Position numbers and translations under genes: made by a program. This document shows, piece after piece, positions 38,593-45,863 of a stretch of DNA of 64,000 bases; within the stretch, counting starts at the first letter, position 1; every line of letters starts with the position of its first letter. This stretch comes from Stackebrandtia endophytica. Lineage in GTDB: Bacteria > Actinomycetota > Actinomycetes > Mycobacteriales > Micromonosporaceae. Location: positions 5,580,001-5,644,000 of the forward strand of contig NZ_VFOW01000001.1 in assembly GCF_006716355.1 (NCBI RefSeq). The letters are read 5' to 3'. A model generated the notes under the pieces. The model ran no database searches, had not been told where the DNA came from, and worked only from the letters and a program-made list of their open reading frames with translations.

Positions 38593-39372
38593 ATGAGCAC
38601 GCTTTCCATTCGGGACCTTCAGGTGTCGGTGAACATCGGCGAGGGTGAGGACAAGCAGATCCTGCACGGGGTCGACCTGACCATCAACTCCGGTGAGACC
38701 CACGCGATCATGGGACCCAACGGTTCCGGTAAGTCCACGTTGGCCTACTCGATCGCCGGACACCCCAAGTACACGATCACCGGTGGCTCGGTGACCCTCG
38801 ACGGCGAGGACGTGTTGGCCATGAGCGTTGACGAGCGCGCTCGCGCCGGTGTCTTCCTGGCCATGCAGTACCCGGTCGAGGTTCCCGGTGTATCGGTTGC
38901 CAACTTCCTGCGCACCGCCAAGACCGCGTTGGAGGGTGAGGCACCGAAGCTGCGGACGTGGATGAAGGACCTGAAGTCGGCCATGTCGGACTTGCAGATG
39001 GACCCGGAGTTCGCGCAGCGCAACGTCAACGAGGGCTTCTCCGGTGGTGAGAAGAAGCGCCACGAGATCATGCAGCTGGAGCTGCTGAAGCCGAAGATGG
39101 CGATCCTCGACGAGACCGACTCCGGTCTGGACATCGACGCGTTGCGTGTGGTGAGCGAGGGCGTCAACCGCGCCAAGGAGCAGACCGACGCCGGTGTCCT
39201 GCTGATCACCCACTACACCCGGATCCTGCGCTACATCAAGCCGGACTTCGTTCACGTCTTCGTCGGCGGTCGCATCGTCGAAGAGGGCGGGCCGGAACTG
39301 TCCGAGCGCCTGGAGGCCGAGGGATACGAGCGCTACGCGGCCGGAGCCGGTGCCGCCAAGATCGGAGACTGA
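38593..39372 (+). CDS. sufC: Fe-S cluster assembly ATPase SufC
   Basis: A 259-aa ABC-type ATPase energising the SufBCD scaffold. Walker A GPNGSGKSTLAYSI, ABC signature FSGGEKKRHEIMQL, Walker B AILDETDSGLDID, plus the SufC-specific FLAMQYPVEVPGVSVANFLRTA. Starts after GGGAGAAATTTC. Followed two bases later by sufS. Confidence 0.97.
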   Translation: MSTLSIRDLQVSVNIGEGEDKQILHGVDLTINSGETHAIMGPNGSGKSTLAYSIAGHPKYTITGGSVTLDGEDVLAMSVDERARAGVFLAMQYPVEVPGVSVANFLRTAKTALEGEAPKLRTWMKDLKSAMSDLQMDPEFAQRNVNEGFSGGEKKRHEIMQLELLKPKMAILDETDSGLDIDALRVVSEGVNRAKEQTDAGVLLITHYTRILRYIKPDFVHVFVGGRIVEEGGPELSERLEAEGYERYAAGAGAAKIGD

Positions 39373-39374
39373 CC

Positions 39375-40673
39375 ATGACCGCGACCCTGGCGTCGTCGGC
39401 CCGGCCGGCCGATGTGCCGGCCCTGGACGTGGCGGCGATCCGGCGGGACTTCCCGATCCTGTCGCGCACCGTGGGGGACAAGCCGCTGGTCTATCTGGAC
39501 TCCGGCAACACCTCACAGAAACCTCGACAGGTCATCGACGCGATGGCGGAGTTCTCGGCTCGGCACAACGCGAACATCTCCCGGGCGGTCCACACCCTGG
39601 GCACCGAGGCAACCGAGGCGTTCGAGGGTGCCCGAGCCAAGGTCGCGGCGTTCATCAACGCTCCGTCGGTCGACGAGGTGGTGTTCACCAAGAACTCCAC
39701 CGAGGCCATCAACCTCGTGTCCAATGTGATGTTGGCGGCGTCGTTGGACCCCGGTGCCGACCCACGGTTCCGATTGGGGCCCGGTGACGAGGTCGTGATC
39801 TCCGAAATGGAGCATCACTCCAACATCGTTCCGTGGCAACTGTTGTGTGAACGCACCGGCGCGACGCTGAAGTGGTTCGGGATCACCGATCACGGGCGGC
39901 TCGACCTGTCCGATATCGACGAGGTGATCACCGAGCGCACCAAGCTGGTCTCGGTGGTTCACATGTCGAACATCCTGGGCACGGTCAACCAGGTCGACCG
40001 TATTCGCGCTCGGGCCCGTGACGTCGGCGCCCTGATCATGCTCGACGCCTCCCAGTCGGTGCCGCACCTGCCGGTGAACGTGACGACGCTGGACGTCGAC
40101 TTCATGGCCTTCACCGGGCACAAGATGTGCGGTCCCACCGGTATCGGAGTGCTGTGGGGTCGGTACGACCTCCTGTCGGTCATGCCGCCGTTTCTGGGCG
40201 GTGGCTCCATGATCGCCACCGTCACGATGGGCAAGTCGACCTATGCGGCGCCGCCGGCCCGGTTCGAGGCGGGCACCCCGCCGATCACCGAGGCCGTCGG
40301 ATTGGGCGCGGCGGTCGACTACCTGTCGAAGCTCGGCATGCCCGCGGTCCAGTGGCACGAGAAGGAACTGGTCGCCTATGCGTTGGACGCGTTGGAGAGC
40401 GTGCCCGACCTGACGATCATCGGGCCGAGGGTGCCGTTGGCGCGAGGCGGAACGATCTCGTTCGATCTGGCCGGTATCCATCCCCATGACGTCGGGCAGG
40501 TCCTGGACTCCGAAGGTGTCCAGGTGCGGGTCGGTCATCACTGCGCCAAACCGGTGTGCGCCCGGTTCGGGGTTCCGGCCACGACTCGCGCGTCGTTCTA
40601 CGTCTACAACACCCCGCAGGAGATAGACGCACTGGTGGCAGGTTTGGAGAAGACCCGAAAGGTGTTCGGCTGA
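39375..40673 (+). CDS. sufS: Cysteine desulfurase SufS (group II)
   Basis: A 432-aa PLP enzyme taking sulfur from cysteine. Seen: SGNTSQKPRQVIDAM, EMEHHSNIVPWQ, DASQSVPHLPVNV, the PLP-lysine segment FTGHKMCGPTGIGVLWG, and the catalytic Cys in RVGHHCAKPVCARFG. The short active-site loop places it in the SufS class that needs SufU as sulfur acceptor. It overlaps sufU (TGATG). Confidence 0.96.
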   Translation: MTATLASSARPADVPALDVAAIRRDFPILSRTVGDKPLVYLDSGNTSQKPRQVIDAMAEFSARHNANISRAVHTLGTEATEAFEGARAKVAAFINAPSVDEVVFTKNSTEAINLVSNVMLAASLDPGADPRFRLGPGDEVVISEMEHHSNIVPWQLLCERTGATLKWFGITDHGRLDLSDIDEVITERTKLVSVVHMSNILGTVNQVDRIRARARDVGALIMLDASQSVPHLPVNVTTLDVDFMAFTGHKMCGPTGIGVLWGRYDLLSVMPPFLGGGSMIATVTMGKSTYAAPPARFEAGTPPITEAVGLGAAVDYLSKLGMPAVQWHEKELVAYALDALESVPDLTIIGPRVPLARGGTISFDLAGIHPHDVGQVLDSEGVQVRVGHHCAKPVCARFGVPATTRASFYVYNTPQEIDALVAGLEKTRKVFG

Positions 40674-41128
40674 TGCTCGACGAGTTGTACCAGGAAGTGA
40701 TTCTGGATCACTACCGGTCGCCGCACGGCAAAGGATTGCGGGAGCCGTTCGAGGCCGAGGCCCACCACGTCAACCCGACCTGCGGTGATGAGATCACGTT
40801 GCGGGTCCATCTCAGCGACGACCGGGTCGCCGATGTCTCCTACGACAGCATCGGCTGCTCGATCTCGCAGGCGTCGGCCAGCGTCATGTACGACCTCGTG
40901 CATGACCAACCGCTCAAGGAAGCGTTTGCCAAGCTGGAGGCGTTCACCGAGCTCATGGGAAGCCGGGGCGGTATCGACCCCGATGAAGACGTATTGGAGG
41001 ACGCGGTGGCCTTCGCCGGGGTTTCGAAGTTCCCCGGCCGGGTCAAATGCGCCCTACTGTCGTGGATGGCGTTCAAGGACGCCGCAGTACGTGCCAGCGG
41101 TTCAGCCAGGAGTGGAGAAGACACATGA
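40673..41128 (+). CDS. sufU: SufU-type sulfur-transfer protein
   Basis: A 151-aa IscU-like protein. Zinc/sulfur ligands are C37 (NPTCGDE), C62 (IGCSISQAS) and C126 (RVKCALLSW), with the 18-residue insertion FAKLEAFTELMGSRGGID region typical of SufU rather than IscU. In Gram-positives SufU accepts the persulfide from SufS by ligand exchange at zinc. Overlaps both neighbours, so sufS-sufU-sufT are coupled. Confidence 0.95.
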   Translation: MLDELYQEVILDHYRSPHGKGLREPFEAEAHHVNPTCGDEITLRVHLSDDRVADVSYDSIGCSISQASASVMYDLVHDQPLKEAFAKLEAFTELMGSRGGIDPDEDVLEDAVAFAGVSKFPGRVKCALLSWMAFKDAAVRASGSARSGEDT

Positions 41129-41535
41129 CCGACACCGACACCCAGCCGAACGAGACCGCCGAGACCACGGCCGTCTCCGACGAGCAGGCGGCGTCGTCGG
41201 CTCCGGTGACCAAGGCCGACCCCGATGACGTGACCGAGGCCATGAAGGACGTCGTCGACCCCGAACTGGGCATCAACGTCGTCGACCTGGGCCTCGTGTA
41301 CGGCGTTCACGTCGATGACGACAACGTCGCGACCCTGGACATGACCCTGACCTCGGCGGCCTGCCCGCTGACCGACGTCATCGAGGACCAGACCCGCAGC
41401 GCGTTGACCACCGGACCCGGCGGGGGCCTGTGCAACGACGTGCGCATCAACTGGGTGTGGATCCCACCGTGGGGCCCCGACAAGATCACCGACGAGGGCC
41501 GGGACCAGCTGCGGGCCCTGGGCTTCAACGTCTGA
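41125..41535 (+). CDS. sufT: MIP18/DUF59 family protein SufT
   Basis: A 136-aa protein with an acidic, variable N-terminus and the DUF59 core: VTEAMKDVVDPELGINVVDLGLVYGV, TLTSAACPLTDVIEDQ with the conserved Cys, and INWVWIPPWGPDKITDEGRDQLRALGF. SufT assists Fe-S maturation of target proteins in Gram-positives. ATG 41125 overlaps the sufU stop (ATGA); last suf gene of the operon. Confidence 0.94.
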   Translation: MTDTDTQPNETAETTAVSDEQAASSAPVTKADPDDVTEAMKDVVDPELGINVVDLGLVYGVHVDDDNVATLDMTLTSAACPLTDVIEDQTRSALTTGPGGGLCNDVRINWVWIPPWGPDKITDEGRDQLRALGFNV

Positions 41536-41543
41536 CCCGATCG

Positions 41544-42239
41544 ATGTCGGTGAACCGGCCGGCCGCCGGTGGCGGCCGAGAGATTCTGGTGACCCCGGAA
41601 CGGGCCGCCAAGTGGATCGACGGCTTCGACCGGCGGCACTCGGTCACCAGCCTGTCGGTCATCGAGACCGGCCTGCGGGCCGAGGCCGCCGACGGGGCCG
41701 TCGCGGAGTGCTCCCTCCCGTTGGGGGCCCACCTCTCCGAGCGTGCCCCGAGGCCCGAACCAGGCCAGGAGTGGGGACCACTTCTGGAATTCTTCGCCGA
41801 AGCCGCCACCCGGTCTCGCCGGGTGGGAGCGGTGATCGCGCGACGCGGTGCCTTCGCCGTCGGCGTCTTCGACGGCGATCGGCTCATCACCTCCAAGGTC
41901 GACACGACCTACGTCCAGGGACGCACCGCCGCCGGAGGCTGGTCGCAGCAGCGATACGCCCGGCGCCGGTCCAACCAGGCGAACAAGGCCGCCTCGTCGG
42001 CGGCCGCGGTGGTGGACCGGATCCTGTCCCCGCTCATGGACGAGCTGTACGCGGTGGTCACCGCCGGGGACCGGGAACTGGTGACGGCGATCCTGGCCGA
42101 CCCCCGCCTGGAGGAGGTGCGTGCCCGGGTGGCGCCGCCGCACTGGGGGGATGTCGCCGAACCGCGGCTGGCGACCTTGAAGGCACTGCCCGAACGGTTC
42201 CGCACCGTGCGCATTCACTTGACCGAACCCGGCGACTGA
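41544..42239 (+). CDS. acVLRF1-type peptidyl-tRNA hydrolase (ribosome rescue)
   Basis: A 231-aa member of the actinobacterial Vms1/eRF1-like release factor family. The hallmark loop GGWSQQRYARRR lies at residues 131-142, with the Gln used by this fold to release nascent chains, after GAVIARRGAFAVGVFDGDRLITSK. In yeast and bacteria such proteins cleave peptidyl-tRNA on stalled 60S/50S subunits. It begins eight bases after sufT and is probably co-transcribed with the suf operon, though the functional link is unclear. Identification rests on motif recall, so moderately sure. Confidence 0.8.
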   Translation: MSVNRPAAGGGREILVTPERAAKWIDGFDRRHSVTSLSVIETGLRAEAADGAVAECSLPLGAHLSERAPRPEPGQEWGPLLEFFAEAATRSRRVGAVIARRGAFAVGVFDGDRLITSKVDTTYVQGRTAAGGWSQQRYARRRSNQANKAASSAAAVVDRILSPLMDELYAVVTAGDRELVTAILADPRLEEVRARVAPPHWGDVAEPRLATLKALPERFRTVRIHLTEPGD

Positions 42240-42288
42240 GGTCGACCCTCCACGCTTCCCGCCACGAGAAGACGAGTGGACACAAGAA

Positions 42289-42322
42289 GACGAGGCGGCT
42301 CGCTGGTGCGAACCGCCTCGTC
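42289..42322. terminator. Bidirectional terminator, suf operon and M23 gene
   Basis: Ten outer pairs (GACGAGGCGG with CCGCCTCGTC), one mismatch, then TCGC-TGGT-GCGA. Lies between the convergent ends at 42239 and 42336. Confidence 0.78.
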
Positions 42323-42335
42323 GGGGAGGGAGGGA

Positions 42336-43088
42336 TCAGACTTTGACGCCCTTGTCCTTCAGGAACTTCACCGGGTCGGTGGGGGCTCCGTTGACGTAAA
42401 CCTCGAAGTGGAGGTGGGGACCGGTCACATCGCCGGTGGAACCGGCCAGACCGATGACGTCACCGGCCTTGACCTTGTCACCGACCGACACCAGCAGTTT
42501 CGAGTGGTGTCCGTACACGGTCACAACGCCGTTGGCGTGTTCAATGGTGATTCCCAGGCCGTAGCCGCCGTTGGCGCCGGACTGCACGACCACTCCGTCG
42601 GCGGCGGCGACGTTGTCGGCGCCTTCGGCCGCGGCGAAGTCGGTGCCGTAGTGCATTTCTCCGCCGCGCCAGTCACGAGGTCCGTAGACGTCGCTGATGG
42701 GCGCCGGTGACGGCACCACCCAGTCGGGTGCCGGTTTGGGCTCGGCCTTCTTCGGCTCGGGAGCCTTGGTCTCGGTTTCTTTCTCGGTCGCCTTCTCAGC
42801 GGCTTCCGTGTCAGTGGCTTCGTCACGCTCGGCGCTACGGCCGGCCTGATCGTTTTCCTCGCGGTCGGCAGAGGCGACGGCGACAGTTTCATCGGCGGGG
42901 CGGTCGGCGGCACTTACCGCGGAGAACCCGGTTCCCAAGAGAACTGCGGCGGCGACAGCCGCGAAAACAGTCCGCGACACCGCTGACTGGCGTTGACTGT
43001 CGAGGAACGACAGGATCGCCTGGCGGTGCTTCTCGAAGAATTTTGCCGGTGTACTGGTTTGCGGGGTTTTCCCGGAGGATGAATCCAT
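42336..43088 (-). CDS. M23 family metallopeptidase (LytM-like), secreted/anchored
   Basis: A 250-aa cell-wall hydrolase. Short cytoplasmic N-terminus, one hydrophobic segment (TVFAAVAAAVLLGTGFSAVSA, about 40-60), an acidic Glu/Lys/Pro linker (65-120), then the peptidase domain with zinc ligands H146 and D150 (MHYGTDF), H194 region (VYGHHSKLL) and the HLHF motif (225-228). It should cleave peptidoglycan cross-links outside the membrane. The leader looks like a c-di-AMP riboswitch, a known control of wall hydrolases in actinobacteria. Confidence 0.92.
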   Translation of the reverse strand: MDSSSGKTPQTSTPAKFFEKHRQAILSFLDSQRQSAVSRTVFAAVAAAVLLGTGFSAVSAADRPADETVAVASADREENDQAGRSAERDEATDTEAAEKATEKETETKAPEPKKAEPKPAPDWVVPSPAPISDVYGPRDWRGGEMHYGTDFAAAEGADNVAAADGVVVQSGANGGYGLGITIEHANGVVTVYGHHSKLLVSVGDKVKAGDVIGLAGSTGDVTGPHLHFEVYVNGAPTDPVKFLKDKGVKV

Positions 43089-43104
43089 AACTCAGCGACC
43101 GTAC

Positions 43105-43290
43105 AACTCTCAGAACCGGACATTAGGGCTTTGACCTGCAGAAACATGCGGTTCGCAGGCGTGGTGTCACGTGATTGTGACTCCACCGCCGAGCCGTGAA
43201 TCAACCCTGTGAGGGACGGGGTCCTCCGCGAGGAGGATTCGGTGTGACTGGTGAGGTGCGCGATATCGGCTCGCGATCGGGCGAGAACGG
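43105..43290 (-). promoter_or_regulatory. Candidate c-di-AMP (ydaO-yuaA) riboswitch
   Basis: Read on the minus strand the M23 leader contains, in order, GATCGCGAGCC, GGAGGACCCCG, CAGGGTTGATTCACGG, GCGAACCGC and GTCAAAGCCCTAATG. This succession (GGACCC, GGG-TGA-TC, CGAACC, GTCA-AGC-CTAA) is what I recall of the ydaO-yuaA consensus, and such switches commonly precede NlpC/P60, Rpf and M23 genes in actinobacteria. No covariance search was possible. Confidence 0.5.
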
Positions 43291-43294
43291 CCGT

Positions 43295-43300
43295 TAGACT
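43295..43300 (+). promoter_or_regulatory. -10 element of the ABC-F leader transcript
   Basis: TAGACT, seven bases before the ATG of the uORF at 43308. No clear -35 at 17-18 bases. If used, the ABC-F mRNA carries a leader of about 145 bases. Confidence 0.45.
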
Positions 43301-43307
43301 TGCCTGC

Positions 43308-43328
43308 ATGCATCGCTGCGAAGACTGA
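43308..43328 (+). CDS. Leaderless uORF MHRCED upstream of the ABC-F gene
   Basis: Six codons and a TGA beginning seven bases after TAGACT, so transcription could start at this ATG. The leader behind it folds into small hairpins (AGCGG-ACCG-CCGCT at about 43328; GCTGG-GATGA-CCAGC further on). Short uORFs of this kind regulate antibiotic-induced ABC-F genes in other Gram-positives. Speculative. Confidence 0.3.
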   Translation: MHRCED

Positions 43329-43452
43329 GCGGACCGCCGCTGACTTGCCGCGTCACCGAGCTGGGATGACCAGCCGTGGGAGGTGACTCGCAGGCCGGCG
43401 GCTCAATGCTGTCCGCCTAATCGCCATCGTCTCGAAAGCGAACCACTTCCTA

Positions 43453-45078
43453 ATGATCTCCGTAACCGGTCTTGAACTGCGTGCCGGTGCCCGAATCCTG
43501 CTGTCCGACATCAACCTGCGCGTCCAACCGGGCGATCGCATCGGTCTGGTCGGTCGCAACGGCGCCGGCAAGACCACCACCTTGAAGACCATGGCGGGGG
43601 AGAACCTGCCGTACGCCGGCGCCATCGAGCGCCGGGGTCCGTTCGGCTACCTGCCGCAGGACCCTCGAACCGGTGACCTGGACACCACGGCCAAGGACCG
43701 GGTCCTGTCGGCCCGTGGCCTGGACTCCCTGTTGGCCGAGATGACCAAGTTGCAGTCTCGGCTGGCCGAAACCGCCGACGACGGTGAACGCGACCGACTG
43801 GTGCGCCGATACGGCCAGTTGGAGGACCGTTTCGCCGGTCTCGGCGGTTATGCCGCCGAGTCGGAGGCCGCGCGTATCTGCGCCAACCTCGGCTTGGCCG
43901 ACCGGATCCTGGCGCAGACACTGGGCACCCTGTCCGGTGGGCAACGTCGCCGTGTCGAGCTGGCACGCATCCTGTTCTCCGACACCGCCGAGGGCAACAG
44001 CACACTGCTGTTGGACGAGCCGACCAACCACCTCGACGCCGATTCGATCTCCTGGCTGCGCTCGTACCTGTCGGCGCACAAGGGCGGATTGATCGTGATC
44101 AGCCACGACGGCGACCTGCTGGAGGCCGTGGTCAACAAGGTCTGGTATCTCGACGCCAACCGGTCGACCGTCGACCAGTACAACCTGGGCTGGTCGGCGT
44201 ATCTGAAGCAACGCGAATCCGACGAGCAGCGCCGCCGTCGGGAGCGCGCCAACGCCGAGCGGAAGGCCGCTCAGCTGACCACCCAGGCCGAAAAGATGCG
44301 AGCCAAGGCCACCAAGGCGGTCGCCGCGCAGAACATGTTGCGTCGTGCCGAACGTCTCGTCGACGGCCTGGAGGAGGTTCGCGCCGCCGACCGGGTCGCG
44401 AAGGTGCGGCTGCCACAGCCGGCGCCGTGCGGAAAGACGCCGTTGACGGCGAAGGGGCTGTCGAAGAGCTACGGGTCATTGGAGATCTTCCTCGACGTGG
44501 ACGTCGCGGTGGACAAGGGTTCCCGCGTGGTCATTCTGGGGCTCAACGGTGCCGGGAAGACGACGTTGCTGCGGATGCTGGCGGGGCTGCTGACACCCGA
44601 TTCGGGTGAGGTGGTCGCCGGACACGGGCTGCGGATCGGCTACTACGCGCAGGAGCACGAGACTCTCGACGTCGACCGGACGGTGTTGGAACTGATGCGC
44701 ACCGCCGCCTCCCAGGCCGGCGGGAACCAGACCGACACCGAGTTGCGCAAGATCCTGGGCGCCTTCCTGTTCAGCGGTGACGACGTCGATAAACCGGCCG
44801 GGGTGCTGTCCGGCGGTGAGAAGACCAGGCTGGCACTGGCGACCCTGGTCTGTTCGGGTGCCAATGTGCTGCTGCTGGACGAGCCGACGAACAACCTGGA
44901 CCCGGCGAGTCGTGAGCAGGTGTTGGACGCCATATCCCGGTTCCCCGGCGCCATCGTCCTGGTGACCCACGACCCGGGCGCGGTGCAGGCGCTTCGTCCC
45001 GAACGGGCCATTCTGCTGCCCGACGGGGACGAGGACATCTGGAGTGACGAGCTGCTCGAACTGGTCGAGTTGGCGTAA
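43453..45078 (+). CDS. ABC-F family ribosome-associated ATPase
   Basis: A 541-aa cytoplasmic protein with two ABC domains and no membrane segments. Domain 1: Walker A GRNGAGKTTT, signature LSGGQRRR, Walker B LLLDEPTNHLD. Domain 2: GLNGAGKTTL, LSGGEKTRLALA, LLLDEPTNNLD. The linker (about 240-300) is a charged coiled coil (RRRRERANAERKAAQLTTQAEKMRAKATKAV) with the arm-like P-site tRNA interaction region of ABC-F factors. Either a housekeeping translation factor or antibiotic ribosome protection; a structured leader and lack of Shine-Dalgarno sequence hint at regulated translation. Its last 600 bases are antisense to the EEP frame. Confidence 0.9.
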   Translation: MISVTGLELRAGARILLSDINLRVQPGDRIGLVGRNGAGKTTTLKTMAGENLPYAGAIERRGPFGYLPQDPRTGDLDTTAKDRVLSARGLDSLLAEMTKLQSRLAETADDGERDRLVRRYGQLEDRFAGLGGYAAESEAARICANLGLADRILAQTLGTLSGGQRRRVELARILFSDTAEGNSTLLLDEPTNHLDADSISWLRSYLSAHKGGLIVISHDGDLLEAVVNKVWYLDANRSTVDQYNLGWSAYLKQRESDEQRRRRERANAERKAAQLTTQAEKMRAKATKAVAAQNMLRRAERLVDGLEEVRAADRVAKVRLPQPAPCGKTPLTAKGLSKSYGSLEIFLDVDVAVDKGSRVVILGLNGAGKTTLLRMLAGLLTPDSGEVVAGHGLRIGYYAQEHETLDVDRTVLELMRTAASQAGGNQTDTELRKILGAFLFSGDDVDKPAGVLSGGEKTRLALATLVCSGANVLLLDEPTNNLDPASREQVLDAISRFPGAIVLVTHDPGAVQALRPERAILLPDGDEDIWSDELLELVELA

Positions 45079-45828
45079 TCCCGCGGGGCCGAGGTCGACG
45101 AGCAACGCCCGGTGGTCCGACGGGTCACCGGGCAGCACTCGACTTCGCAGCACTCGAAGGCCGGACACGTAGATCCGGTCGATGCGACTGACCGGCCACC
45201 GCACCGGGAACGTGGCGCCATGTGGCCGCCCCCACAACAGACTGAGTCGGGCAGGGTGGAGCCTCCTCGCCCGCTGTGCGTTGATCATGGACCGCTCCAG
45301 CGCGGCGAGTTCACCTCGACGAGAGCCGGTGTTGAAGTCACCGGTCAGCACCGTCGGTATGGGTGAGTCGGCCACGAGCTCGGTGAGGAGTTCGAGTTGT
45401 TCGCTTCGGGTAGGTGCGTGGTCGGGCCCCACCGTCAGGTGCGTCGTGACGACCCGGATGGGGCCGAGGCCGGTCGTGACGTCGCCGGCGACCGCGCAGC
45501 GCGGTTCGATTCCCGGTGGCGTGGGCAGCCGGTGGACACGGCGCTCACCGATGCCGCAGCGTGCCAACAGCGCGTTGCCGTACTGCCCGCCACGCCGGTC
45601 GATCGCCGCACCGAAATGGGTGTGCATCCCCAGCCTGTCGCCCAGTTCGGCGACCTGATCGGCGTTGCCCGACCGGGGGCCGTAGTGGCGATCGACCTCC
45701 TGTAGACAGATCACGTCGGGGCGGGCCCGGGCCAGCAGGGCCGCGATGCGTTCCAGGCTGGGCTGGTTGTGCGCGTCGGCTCCATGATGGATGTTGTAGG
45801 TCACTACCCGCAGTCGGCGCACCCGCAT
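44476..45828 (-). CDS. Endonuclease/exonuclease/phosphatase (EEP) family protein with read-through tail
   Basis: The first about 245 residues are a complete EEP domain: RVVTYNIHHG, the catalytic Glu in VICLQEVDRHYG, TTHLTVGPDH, TGDFNTG, RIDRIYVSG and the C-terminal SDHRALLVDLG. Substrates could be DNA, a phosphodiester or a phosphoinositide-like molecule. The domain ends near 45090, but no stop occurs until 44476, so about 205 further codons run antisense through the 3' part of the ABC-F gene. Those residues are Gln/Arg/Val-rich and look non-domain. Start ATG 45828. It follows the membrane-protein gene by 35 bases. Confidence 0.8.
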   Translation of the reverse strand: MRVRRLRVVTYNIHHGADAHNQPSLERIAALLARARPDVICLQEVDRHYGPRSGNADQVAELGDRLGMHTHFGAAIDRRGGQYGNALLARCGIGERRVHRLPTPPGIEPRCAVAGDVTTGLGPIRVVTTHLTVGPDHAPTRSEQLELLTELVADSPIPTVLTGDFNTGSRRGELAALERSMINAQRARRLHPARLSLLWGRPHGATFPVRWPVSRIDRIYVSGLRVLRSRVLPGDPSDHRALLVDLGPAGLRQLDQFEQLVTPDVLVPVGQQNGPFGTKRLHRARVVGHQDDGAGEPGYGVQHLLTTRRVQVVRRLVQQQHIGTRTDQGRQCQPGLLTAGQHPGRFIDVVTAEQEGAQDLAQLGVGLVPAGLGGGGAHQFQHRPVDVESLVLLRVVADPQPVSGDHLTRIGCQQPRQHPQQRRLPGTVEPQNDHAGTLVHRDVHVEEDLQ

Positions 45829-45863
45829 GAGGCTACCGCCGTTTCGGTGGTGGCGGGCCCGAC

